A DNA stretch of 64,000 nt, taken from Chryseobacterium sp. OV279 (GTDB lineage Bacteria; Bacteroidota; Bacteroidia; Flavobacteriales; Weeksellaceae). Both the position numbers and the translations under genes were made by a program. Below the pieces are notes generated by a model. The model was not told the DNA's origin. It saw only the letters and a list, made by a program, of their open reading frames with translations, and did not search any database. The stretch lies in contig NZ_FQUD01000002.1 in the NCBI RefSeq assembly GCF_900128945.1, forward strand, positions 1 to 64,000. Reading direction: 5' to 3'. This document shows, one piece after another, positions 51,178-59,384 of the stretch. Positions within the stretch are counted from its first letter, which is position 1. Every line of letters begins with the position of its first letter.

Positions 51178-52020
51178 ATGAAATTGATAAAAGAAATTAA
51201 TATAAAGCTTGGAAACCCCGAAACCAGAGATTTTCTGGCAGATGCATTGTATCCCGAAACGGATGAAAAATTACCGTTGGTGATTTTTGTTCATGGCTAC
51301 AAAGGCTATAAAGACTGGGGTGCATGGAATCTGATGGCGGAAAAGTTCGCTGAAGCCGGTCTTTTCTTTGTGAAATTCAATGCTTCCCATAATGGAACTA
51401 CAGTGGAGGATCCCCATAATTTTGCTGATTTAGAGGCGTTCGGGAATAATAATTATTCAAAAGAGCTTTCAGATTTGGGGGTGGTGATTGATCATTTTGT
51501 AAAACATCCGAGTGTGGATAACCAGAGGATTGTTCTGATCGGTCACAGCAGAGGAGGAGGAATTTCCATCATCAAGACTTTTGAAGACGAAAGAATCAAC
51601 GGACTGATCACACTGGCCAGTGTAGATACTTTGGAACGTTTTCCCAGAAATGAAGCGCTTGAAAACTGGAAAAAAGAAGGTGTATACTATGTTCTGAACG
51701 GCCGTACAAAACAGGAAATGCCGCATTACTATCAGTTTTACGAAGATTTTGAAAATAACGTACACCGTTTCGATGTGGAAAGAGCGACAGAAATGGCCAA
51801 AGCGTATGTACTGATCGTTCATGGAACGAATGATGAAAGTGTAAGCGTAAAAAATGCGGAACATCTTCATATCCTGAACCCCAATTCGGAACTGTTCTTA
51901 GTTGAAAATGCAGATCATACCTTCGGATCAAAGGAACCGTGGACTGAAAAAGAGCTTCCGGAAAACTTAAAAGTCGTGACTGACAAGTGTATTGATTTTA
52001 TTAATAAGAATATGGAATAA
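51178..52020 (+). CDS. Alpha/beta hydrolase
   Basis: 280 residues from MKLIKEINIK; the start at 51145 would add eleven polar residues. The nucleophile elbow 'IGHSRGGG' places S124, with the oxyanion HG at 'FVHGYKGYKDWG'. The acid is in 'VHGTNDESV' and the His in 'NADHTFGS'. No signal peptide, so cytoplasmic. A serine esterase/peptidase of the dienelactone-hydrolase-like group, substrate unknown. Single gene. Confidence 0.85.
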   Translation: MKLIKEINIKLGNPETRDFLADALYPETDEKLPLVIFVHGYKGYKDWGAWNLMAEKFAEAGLFFVKFNASHNGTTVEDPHNFADLEAFGNNNYSKELSDLGVVIDHFVKHPSVDNQRIVLIGHSRGGGISIIKTFEDERINGLITLASVDTLERFPRNEALENWKKEGVYYVLNGRTKQEMPHYYQFYEDFENNVHRFDVERATEMAKAYVLIVHGTNDESVSVKNAEHLHILNPNSELFLVENADHTFGSKEPWTEKELPENLKVVTDKCIDFINKNME

Positions 52021-52084
52021 GGTTAATAGTGGAATAAAATTTGAATACTGACGTTCTAATTATTAACCACCATATTAAATTATT

Positions 52085-52597
52085 ATGAAAAAATTGATCG
52101 TAAGCGCCTGTGCGTTTTCATTATTCGCCGTGATCTCATGTAAAAAAGAAGCCAAAACAGATGTACCAGCCACCGGCGATTCTGTAACGACCGTCATGCC
52201 GAAAGATTCTGCAACGGCACCTAAAACTGACTCAACAGCTTCTACAACTGCAGTAACAGCTTCTACGGAGAATATTATCACCAAAAATACAGGTAAATAT
52301 CCTCATGATATTAAGCTGTTTGAAGACAAAAGTTTTGCAGACCGGGTTAAAAAACTTACCGGAGCGCAATATGATGAAATGCTTAAGAATTTCAACGTAG
52401 AATCTCCAATTGTATCTGAGAACGGAATCTATAAAGTAACAGGCTGTAAGCAGCATGACTGCCCGGGATATTCAACGTCTATCTTCTATGATTCGAAGAA
52501 CGATAATCTGAATGTGTCTATTGATAAAAACGGGAAAGTAACCGATTTTGCTGAGAAAGGGAAAATTACGGTTACTGATGCGTTGAAATCTAAATAA
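52085..52597 (+). CDS. Lipoprotein of unknown function
   Basis: 170 residues. The lipobox ends 'AVISC' with lipidated C19, followed by KKEAK. A Thr/Ala/Ser-rich linker (25-60) leads to a globular domain with 'DIKLFEDKSFADRVKKLTG' and 'CKQHDCPGYSTSIFYD'. Its two Cys may pair. No recognised family. Single gene. Confidence 0.75.
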   Translation: MKKLIVSACAFSLFAVISCKKEAKTDVPATGDSVTTVMPKDSATAPKTDSTASTTAVTASTENIITKNTGKYPHDIKLFEDKSFADRVKKLTGAQYDEMLKNFNVESPIVSENGIYKVTGCKQHDCPGYSTSIFYDSKNDNLNVSIDKNGKVTDFAEKGKITVTDALKSK

Positions 52598-52618
52598 AAT
52601 CTAGACTGTAAAACCTAT

Positions 52619-52785
52619 CTGTCATTGCGAACCTTTAGGTGAAGCAATCTAAAGTGTTTTTTTTTGAGATTGCTTCGTCGCTGCGCTCCTCGCAATGACC
52701 ATCGGGATTCAATTTTATCGGAGATAAAATCATTGCGCCTTAAAGCAGTGTAATTAGATGTTTAGCGCCTTTGCGAATTCCAACA
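52619..52785. repeat. Half copy of the nested inverted repeat
   Basis: The inner 'GTCATTGCGA...CGCAATGAC' hairpin (52621-52699) is inverted relative to 41497-41590 and is followed only by the right-hand half of the outer element ('AATCATTGCGCCTTAAA', 'GCGCCTTTGCG'). The left outer half is missing. Confidence 0.65.
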
Positions 52786-52931
52786 TTTTAAAAAATATTA
52801 AGCGAATTTTTTTGACGCAAAGTTTTAAAATTAGAATCTATTATTTAGGGGAGCAAAGAGGGAATCAACGTGTTGATTCGATGAAGGAGAATGTGAGAGC
52901 GTTTAAATTTTACAGCTAAGAAAATAAATAA

Positions 52932-52960
52932 AAAACCAGCCTGCAAATCAGGCTGGTTTT
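52932..52960 (-). terminator. Intrinsic terminator of the flavin reductase-like gene
   Basis: Perfect 12-bp arms AAAACCAGCCTG/CAGGCTGGTTTT with a 5-nt loop, 18 nt past the stop. Confidence 0.9.
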
Positions 52961-52978
52961 GTTTTGTATAAGCTTATG

Positions 52979-53803
52979 TTATGCTATTGTTAAAAGCGTC
53001 CAGGCCTCTTCAATTTTACTTTCCAACAGTAATTTCTGAGCGTCTGTATGAATATTTTCATCCGCATGGAATTCTCCTGCAGGAAGTATTTCTACATTGG
53101 CGAGCATTCCCAGATCGTTTCCTGTAAATATTTTACTGTATTTGATAGAATCCGGCAGAAGATCAAACCCGATTCCTTTTGTTACTAAAGGTTTAGGTAC
53201 TTCAAAAATACTGTTCTCATTGCTTCTGGAGTAAAAGTTTCCTCCTAAGCGGGCCACCATATCCAGTTTTTGCTGATCTAAATTCCCGGCTTCATTCAGG
53301 TATTCTTCTCTGATATGAATTTTCTGAACCTCACAGATCACCAGATTTCCGGCACCTCCCTGATCTCCCAGAGATTTCACTTCTAAAACTTTACATTCAA
53401 AGTTAACCGGGCATTCTTCAATCAGTTTAGGCTGTACCAGATCTGCATCTTTCATGGTCAGTCCGGATTTGATGAATTCATTGATTCCGGTTTCATATTC
53501 TGTAGAAGCCAGAGAAATCTGCTGTACGATTGGGAAATTTACGGTTCCGATTACTACTTCCGGAACTTCCAGAACATTTTCAAGCGTATGTTTGGTCGTA
53601 TTGTCGCGTACTCTCCTCGATGGTGAAAAAATCAATATCGGAGGAACTGTACTGAACATATTAAAAAAACTGAATGGGGATAAATTGATCGTTCCGTTTT
53701 TATCTACCGTAGAAGCCAAAGCAATCGGACGCGGAGACACGGCGGTCTGCATGATGGTCTGAAGCTGGACGGGGGATAATTCGGATGGGATAACTGTTTT
53801 CAT
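52979..53803 (-). CDS. Flavin reductase-like (COG1853) protein
   Basis: 274 residues. The FMN-binding split barrel is visible: 'VSPRPIALASTVDKNGTINLSPFSFFNMFSTVPPILIF' near the start with the phosphate-binding Ser/Arg cluster 'SPSRRVRDNTTKHT'. Members reduce flavins or work with mono-oxygenases. The gene lies next to fahA, as in many flavobacteria, which suggests a link with aromatic amino-acid breakdown; the reaction is unproven. Confidence 0.85.
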   Translation of the reverse strand: MKTVIPSELSPVQLQTIMQTAVSPRPIALASTVDKNGTINLSPFSFFNMFSTVPPILIFSPSRRVRDNTTKHTLENVLEVPEVVIGTVNFPIVQQISLASTEYETGINEFIKSGLTMKDADLVQPKLIEECPVNFECKVLEVKSLGDQGGAGNLVICEVQKIHIREEYLNEAGNLDQQKLDMVARLGGNFYSRSNENSIFEVPKPLVTKGIGFDLLPDSIKYSKIFTGNDLGMLANVEILPAGEFHADENIHTDAQKLLLESKIEEAWTLLTIA

Positions 53804-53838
53804 TGTTTATTTTTAACACTTAATTAATTTTTGTCTTA

Positions 53839-53871
53839 AAACCTCATAGGTTTTCAAAACCTATGAGGTTT
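53839..53871. repeat. Perfect 16-bp palindrome
   Basis: AAACCTCATAGGTTTT (53839-53854), central C, and its exact complement (53856-53871). It lies between fahA and the flavin reductase gene. A shorter relative (AAACCT-ATA-AGGTTT) is in the 8.8-kb repeat. It could act as a transcript-end hairpin. Confidence 0.6.
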
Positions 53872-53937
53872 AATATTCTATTGTTTTATTAAGTTTAATT
53901 TCTTACTAACTTAATTAAAACTAAAGTGTTTAAAAGA

Positions 53938-55185
53938 TTAAACCGTTGGAATAATTTTTCCTGAAACATCACCAAAACCTACTCTCACACCGTCTTTTTC
54001 AGCCCATGCTTTCATCGTAACGGTATCGTTATCTTCGATGAATTTTCTTTCCTGGCCGTCTTTTAACTGTAAAGGATTTTGTCCTCTCCATGTTAGTTCC
54101 AGCATGGATCCGAAAGATTTTGGATCGCTTCCTGAAATAGTTCCGCTGGCGTATAAGTCTCCAACTTCTACATTACATCCGTTTATCGTATGGTGAGCCA
54201 GTTGCTGAGTCATATTCCAGTACATGAATTTATAATTACTTTCTGAAATCAGGTTTTCTTCCCCGTTTTCAGGTTGTAAATAGACTTCAAGATTGATATC
54301 GTAATTTTTATCGCCTTCAAATTTTAAATAGTCTAAAACTTCAGGTTCCTGCTTTGGAGAAGCTGTTCTGAAAGGTTCCAGTGCTTCAAGGGTAACTACC
54401 CATGGAGAAATAGATGATCCGAAGTTTTTACCAAGGAATGGTCCCAGTGGAACATATTCCCAAGCCTGAATATCTCTTGCTGACCAGTCGTTGAATACCA
54501 CCATTCCGAAGATGGCTTCTTCAGCTTCTTTTGTGGAAATACTTTCACCCATTTCTGAGTTTCTGTTCAGGATAAAGGCCATTTCCAGTTCAAAATCCAA
54601 CTGCTTACTTGGTCCGAAAAGTGGTTTTTCTGCATCTGCAGGTTTCGTCTGACCTTTAGGACGGTTAATTTCTGTTCCTGAAACCACGATAGAAGAAGCT
54701 CTTCCGTGATAGCCTACAGGAAGGTGTTTCCAGTTGGGAAGCAATGCGTTTTCCGGATCGCGGAACATTTTTCCTACGTTGGTGGCATGCTCGATGCTGC
54801 TGTAGAAATCCGTGTAATTCGGGATGTGTACCGGCATCATCATTTTTACCTGATCCAGGTCATAGAATGCGTCTGCAATTGTTTTTTCGTCTTTTGACAG
54901 CGTTGAACCTTCCTGCAGAAGTTCCTGGATTCTCACACGTACCGCATTGGTGATCGGTTTTCCCAGCTCGATAAATTCGTTGATGGTATAAGCTTCAAAG
55001 ATATTGTCGTCTAATCCCTGAATATCTTCAAAATATCCAAGATCGTAAAGGGTCGCAAGATCTACTACCTGATCTCCGATCCTTGTACAGCATCCGATAT
55101 ATTCTTTATTAAAAACTGCTACTCCGAAAGGAATATTATGTATAGAAAAGTCTGAATCCGAAGAATACTCTACAAATGATTTCAT
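53938..55185 (-). CDS. fahA: Fumarylacetoacetase
   Basis: 415 residues. The Ca/metal site 'DFYSSIEHATNVG' and the substrate region 'FNDWSARDIQAWEYVPLGPFLGKNF' are conserved. The C-terminal fold includes 'DLYASGTISGSDPKSFG'. It hydrolyses fumarylacetoacetate to fumarate and acetoacetate, the last step of tyrosine breakdown. Other pathway genes (hppD, hmgA) follow at 55-60 kb. Confidence 0.95.
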   Translation of the reverse strand: MKSFVEYSSDSDFSIHNIPFGVAVFNKEYIGCCTRIGDQVVDLATLYDLGYFEDIQGLDDNIFEAYTINEFIELGKPITNAVRVRIQELLQEGSTLSKDEKTIADAFYDLDQVKMMMPVHIPNYTDFYSSIEHATNVGKMFRDPENALLPNWKHLPVGYHGRASSIVVSGTEINRPKGQTKPADAEKPLFGPSKQLDFELEMAFILNRNSEMGESISTKEAEEAIFGMVVFNDWSARDIQAWEYVPLGPFLGKNFGSSISPWVVTLEALEPFRTASPKQEPEVLDYLKFEGDKNYDINLEVYLQPENGEENLISESNYKFMYWNMTQQLAHHTINGCNVEVGDLYASGTISGSDPKSFGSMLELTWRGQNPLQLKDGQERKFIEDNDTVTMKAWAEKDGVRVGFGDVSGKIIPTV

Positions 55186-55253
55186 AATTTTTTTTGGAAT
55201 TAAATTAAGGTGTAAGATAACAAATCCCTCATGATTTGCTGTCTGAAAAGAAT

Positions 55254-55712
55254 TTATTTCTTTTTGGAATAAGAGGCTTCATCAATCCATCTGTCTTTTG
55301 TATTGACATCAATAAGATACAGAATGTCTTTCTGCCTGGTAAGCAGTAAAGTTTTGGTCACGGGAAGCGGCACTTTTTTATTTTCGAGCTTGTCTGCACG
55401 CAGGGAAACAATATTTTTTCTTCTGACAATATCACCCGTAAAAACGTTTGAACTGCTTTCGCCGGTAGCTTTGTCATCAAAAACTTCTACGTAGGTTGCT
55501 TCATTTCCTTTGATAATGATAAAATCTCTTTCCGTGTGGTCTTCCGCATCTTTAATGAAGACAAACTTCTTGTTGTCGATATTGACACTTTCAAGATTTT
55601 GGTTAATGCCCTTTCTTTCTTCCAGTCGGTTAAGGATTTCATTCAGGGTTCCATATTGAGCTTTAAGCCCTAATGCTCCGAAAAATAAAATCCCAATAAA
55701 AAATTTTCTCAT
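55254..55712 (-). CDS. Secreted protein of unknown function
   Basis: 152 residues; signal peptide 1-18 (cleaved after LKA, ahead of QYG). Rich in Lys/Asp/Thr with no cysteines and no recognised domain. It sits between fahA and hppD on the same strand; whether it belongs to the pathway is unknown. Confidence 0.6.
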   Translation of the reverse strand: MRKFFIGILFFGALGLKAQYGTLNEILNRLEERKGINQNLESVNIDNKKFVFIKDAEDHTERDFIIIKGNEATYVEVFDDKATGESSSNVFTGDIVRRKNIVSLRADKLENKKVPLPVTKTLLLTRQKDILYLIDVNTKDRWIDEASYSKKK

Positions 55713-55731
55713 ACGGTGTGTTTTTATAAAA

Positions 55732-55766
55732 AAGTTTTGTCAAGACTTCTCATCCTGACAAAACTT
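55732..55766 (-). terminator. Intrinsic terminator of hppD
   Basis: AAGTTTTGTCA/TGACAAAACTT arms followed by TTTTTT on the minus strand, 17 nt past the hppD stop. Confidence 0.85.
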
Positions 55767-55783
55767 ATTCTTCTATTGTAAAA

Positions 55784-56914
55784 TTAAAGATTTCCTCTTC
55801 TGTCCTGCTCTCTTTCAAGTGCTTCGAACAATGCCTTGAAGTTTCCGGCACCAAAACTCTGTGCACCGTGTCTTTCAATGATTTCGAAGAACAGGGTAGG
55901 ACGGTCTTCTACAGGCTTCGTAAAGATCTGAAGCAGATATCCTTCCTCATCATGATCAATAAGGATGCCTAAGTCCTGTAATTTTTTAAGATCTTCGTCA
56001 ATATGACCCACTCTTTCAGGAACCATGTCATAATAAGCTTCCGGCGGAGCAGATAAGAATTCTACACCACGCTTCTTCAGTTCAGTGACAGTGTGGATGA
56101 TGTCTCTTGTGGCTACGGCGATGTGCTGTACACCTTCACCTTCGTAGAAATCAAGGTATTCTTCTACCTGAGATTTCTTTTTACCTTCTGCAGGCTCATT
56201 GATCGGGAATTTTGCAAATCCGTTTCCGTTGGACATTACTTTAGACATCAGTGCAGAATACTCCGTATTGATCTGTTTGTCGTCAAAAGAAAGGATGTTC
56301 ACAAAGCCCATTACTTTTTCGTACCATTCTACGGTAGGGATCATTCTGTTCCAGTCTACGTTTCCTACACAGTGGTCTACGTATAATAAACCTGCATCTT
56401 CAGGATTGTAAGCACTTTCCCATTTTTCGTAGCCAGGCATGAAAGCACCTTTGTAATTTTTTCTTTCGATGAACATGTGGATGGTTTCCCCGTAAGTATA
56501 AATTCCGGACATTCTTACTTCACCCTGATCATCGGTTAAAGTTACCGGCTCTAGATAAGGTTTTCCACCTCTTTTAGTAGTTTCCTCGAAAGCCTGGTAA
56601 GCGTCATCTACCCAAAGTGCCAAAATTTTCACTCCATCACCGTGTTTTTTTACGTGTTCGCTGATAGGTGAATCGGATTTAAGCCCTGTTGTTAATACCA
56701 GTCTTATCTTCCCCTGTTGAAGAACATAAGAAGCACGGTCTCTTACTCCTGTTTCAGGACCCGCGTATGCTACAGACTGAAAACCAAATGCGGTTTTGTA
56801 ATAATGGGCAGCCTGTTTAGCATTTCCTACATAAAACTCAATGTAATCTGTACCGTTGATCGGTAAAAAATTCTCAGCTTGAGCAATTTTTTCGGCAAAT
56901 GTAAGTGTTGACAT
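55784..56914 (-). CDS. hppD: 4-hydroxyphenylpyruvate dioxygenase
   Basis: 376 residues from MSTLTFAEKI; the upstream start would add eleven unrelated residues. The Fe(II) facial triad is complete: H181 ('DHCVGN'), H264 ('QHIAVAT') and E344 ('FFEIIERHG'). The C-terminal helix 'GAGNFKALFEALEREQ' closes the active site. It turns 4-hydroxyphenylpyruvate into homogentisate. Transcribed as a separate unit; a near-consensus promoter (TTTG, 20 bp, GATTTTTG) lies upstream. Confidence 0.95.
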   Translation of the reverse strand: MSTLTFAEKIAQAENFLPINGTDYIEFYVGNAKQAAHYYKTAFGFQSVAYAGPETGVRDRASYVLQQGKIRLVLTTGLKSDSPISEHVKKHGDGVKILALWVDDAYQAFEETTKRGGKPYLEPVTLTDDQGEVRMSGIYTYGETIHMFIERKNYKGAFMPGYEKWESAYNPEDAGLLYVDHCVGNVDWNRMIPTVEWYEKVMGFVNILSFDDKQINTEYSALMSKVMSNGNGFAKFPINEPAEGKKKSQVEEYLDFYEGEGVQHIAVATRDIIHTVTELKKRGVEFLSAPPEAYYDMVPERVGHIDEDLKKLQDLGILIDHDEEGYLLQIFTKPVEDRPTLFFEIIERHGAQSFGAGNFKALFEALEREQDRRGNL

Positions 56915-57068
56915 ATTTCTATTTTTACTTTTTTTAATGGTATGCAAATTACAAAAATCTTGTAAATAGCGAAAACATTCAAATGGATTCCTTGAATATA
57001 CTTAACATAAAATTAAAGAAGTGTTCATTTAAGTATATTTAAGTTTATTTATAATGAAAAGGGATGTC

Positions 57069-57157
57069 TACATTTGTTATTACAAAGAACAAGTGAAAAA
57101 GAAAAATATTTTCGAAACAGGAAAGCCGTAGAAGTTCTACGGCTTTCTTTATTTTTC
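57069..57157 (+). ncRNA. Candidate small RNA
   Basis: An exact -7 box TACATTTG (57069-57076) and, 45 nt later, a perfect 13-bp hairpin with a T-rich tail (57121-57157) on the same strand would delimit an RNA of about 75 nt. No -33 element is visible, and the hairpin may simply be the terminator of the gene at 57149 (minus). Confidence 0.25.
57121..57147. terminator. Hairpin between the convergent units at 57.1 kb
   Basis: Perfect 13-bp arms GAAAGCCGTAGAA/TTCTACGGCTTTC, one-base centre, T-rich on the plus side. Confidence 0.7.
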
Positions 57158-57943
57158 TATATCTACTTTCCTGTTCAGTCTTCCTGCATCAGGATTATAA
57201 TTGTCCCAGATCTTCCATACATTGTCTATTTTACGCATAAAATAGATTTGTGTATTAAGCTGATTGACAAAATGTTCTTCGCCGGTTTCTCCAACTTTGA
57301 ATAACAGATTCCAGAACTCCTGGGTTTCCAGAATTTTTTTATCCGGTTCATCCGTAACGAGATGGATGTCAAAAACTTCATAGTTGGAACGGTTGTTTTT
57401 CGTCACCAGCTGAAAATCTCTTTCACACAATTCTCTGCTGAACTGTGAAGTTCTTTCCAGAAATGGGGAACCGTCAAATACCAGCTCTTTAAAAATATCC
57501 GTTTTATGTTCCGGAAAATGTTTGTAAAATTCAAAAGCGGTGGCGCAATAATCGTAGACCATTTTAGTCAGAAATTCAAGGCCTTCCCCTAATTCCTTCT
57601 CGTTGTTCTTTATTTTTACAGACTGTATGTAGTCGTTTAAATCTTTGTAACCGAGGAAGATACAGATCTTATCCAGTGTTTTCAGGAACCGGAGGTCATT
57701 ATGGGTTTTATCCTGATAATCATTTTCGAAAAAACGCTGCAGCGTAACATGCGATATCGTATTTCCTATTTCAAATTTTTTTCCGCCTTTCAGTTCTTCA
57801 GCGTCAGATAATTCATCTTTTATAATTTCGGAAAGAATAATATAATGGCTTCTTTTCCATTCACTCACATTCCCCAAAACAGAATTCCTTACTTTCGAAT
57901 GTTTTTCAACTTCTTCCCGTATCGAATTATATATCGTTTTCAA
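57149..57943 (-). CDS. Conserved protein of unknown function, TTG start
   Basis: 264 residues. The first codon is TTG: no in-frame ATG exists upstream before a TAA, and the first internal Met is at about residue 127. 'GNTISHVTLQRFFEND' followed by 'LRFLKTLDKICIFLGYKDLNDYI' (about 60-105) is a motif shared by Bacteroidota proteins of unknown role, in which a helix-turn-helix-like block precedes a variable C-terminus. The C-terminal half (about 115-264) is unrecognised. It sits between hppD and the hmgA unit, so a regulatory role in the pathway is possible. Confidence 0.65.
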   Translation of the reverse strand: MKTIYNSIREEVEKHSKVRNSVLGNVSEWKRSHYIILSEIIKDELSDAEELKGGKKFEIGNTISHVTLQRFFENDYQDKTHNDLRFLKTLDKICIFLGYKDLNDYIQSVKIKNNEKELGEGLEFLTKMVYDYCATAFEFYKHFPEHKTDIFKELVFDGSPFLERTSQFSRELCERDFQLVTKNNRSNYEVFDIHLVTDEPDKKILETQEFWNLLFKVGETGEEHFVNQLNTQIYFMRKIDNVWKIWDNYNPDAGRLNRKVDIEK

Positions 57944-58082
57944 TTTCCCTTGGTTTTAAATGAGTTTATCAAAAACACTGCCAAAATGTTAAAGCTTTTT
58001 TAAGATTTGTCCTGTTTTTGTTAATAATATCTACGTTTTTCCCACGAAGATGATGCATGGAGAAAACGCAGTATTTAGATTT

Positions 58083-59357
58083 TTATTGTTTAAACCGTTC
58101 ATAGGCAGCTCTTTCCAGCATTTCCCTGTCATCCGGGTGTGCGATGCTGATCAGTTCCTGAGCTCTCTGACGGAGATTTTTACCATATAGATACGCGGTA
58201 CCATATTCTGTCACGACATAGTGAATGTGTCCTCTTGTGGTCACCACTCCGGCGCCCTGTTTAAGAAAAGGAACTATTCTTGAGATGCCTTTTTTAGTTC
58301 TTGATGTGATCGCAATGATCGGTTTTCCGTCTTCGCTCAATGCAGCGCCTCTCATAAAGTCCATCTGACCACCGATTCCACTGTACTGCAAGGTTCCGAT
58401 AGAATCTGCACAAACCTGTCCTGTAAGGTCAATTTCAATGGCTGAATTAATAGCGACCATCTTTTTGTTCCTCATGATATTGATCGGGAAGTTTACATCG
58501 CTTACATCTTTAAAATCAAAAACAGTATTATCATCTACATAGTCATAGAGTTTTCTGGTCCCGAAGCAGAAACTTGTGATGGTTTTATTATCATGGTAGC
58601 CTTTGTACTTATTGTTAATAACATCACTTTGAATCAGATCAATCACTCCATCACTCAACATTTCGGTGTGTACACCGAGGTCCTTGTGATTCGTTAAGCA
58701 TTTCAAAACAGCATCAGGAATCGTTCCGATGCCCATTTGAAGCGTGGATCTGTCATCGATCAGTTCAGCTACATTTTTACCAACAAGCATTTCTACTTCA
58801 CCAACTTTTGAACCATAGTCTACGGTTGGAAGTTCCTCTTCATGCCAGACTAACTTGTGTATTCTGCTGATATGGATCATTCCGTCTCCGTGGGTTCTCG
58901 GCATCAGAGGATTGACAATAGCTACAATAAGTTTTGCGGTATCTACGGCTGCTCTTGCGATGTCTACAGAGGTTCCCAACGTACAGAAACCGTGTTTGTC
59001 CGGTGGAGAAACGGTCACTAAAGCCACATCCAGCGGCAGTATATTTTTTCTGAATAGAATAGGGATCTCGCTTAAGAAAACGGGTACAAAATCTCCACGC
59101 TCTGAATTCACAGCATCCCTCACAGGAGTGGATACGAATAGAGAATTGACAAAGAAACTATTCTTGTATTCAGGTTTGGCAATTTCCACATTTCCCTGCT
59201 GGGTTATGGAAACCATTTCTACGTTTTCCAGACGGTGAGACTGTCTTGCCAGCTCGTCAATAAGATGATTCGGAGTACATGCACTCCCGTGAAAAAATAC
59301 GCGGTTTCCGCTTTTTACAGTGTATATAGCTTCTTCTGCACTAATATAATTGTACAT
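58083..59357 (-). CDS. Acetyl-CoA hydrolase/CoA-transferase family protein
   Basis: 424 residues. The family glutamate is E232 in 'GVHTEMLSDGVIDL'. 'GMGIGTIPDAVL' (208-218 region) and 'GIGGQMDFMRGA' bind CoA. Similar to 4-hydroxybutyrate or acetyl/succinyl-CoA transferases. It starts 27 bp after hmgA on the same strand, so it may activate the acetoacetate produced by fahA. This is inferred; the native CoA donor and acceptor cannot be read from sequence. Confidence 0.85.
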   Translation of the reverse strand: MYNYISAEEAIYTVKSGNRVFFHGSACTPNHLIDELARQSHRLENVEMVSITQQGNVEIAKPEYKNSFFVNSLFVSTPVRDAVNSERGDFVPVFLSEIPILFRKNILPLDVALVTVSPPDKHGFCTLGTSVDIARAAVDTAKLIVAIVNPLMPRTHGDGMIHISRIHKLVWHEEELPTVDYGSKVGEVEMLVGKNVAELIDDRSTLQMGIGTIPDAVLKCLTNHKDLGVHTEMLSDGVIDLIQSDVINNKYKGYHDNKTITSFCFGTRKLYDYVDDNTVFDFKDVSDVNFPINIMRNKKMVAINSAIEIDLTGQVCADSIGTLQYSGIGGQMDFMRGAALSEDGKPIIAITSRTKKGISRIVPFLKQGAGVVTTRGHIHYVVTEYGTAYLYGKNLRQRAQELISIAHPDDREMLERAAYERFKQ

Positions 59358-59384
59358 AATGAAATTTTTTTATGAATGATTTTT

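Noticed and set aside
57074..57304. Plus-strand open frame of 76 codons
   Set aside because: It runs antisense into a real gene and has no conserved features.
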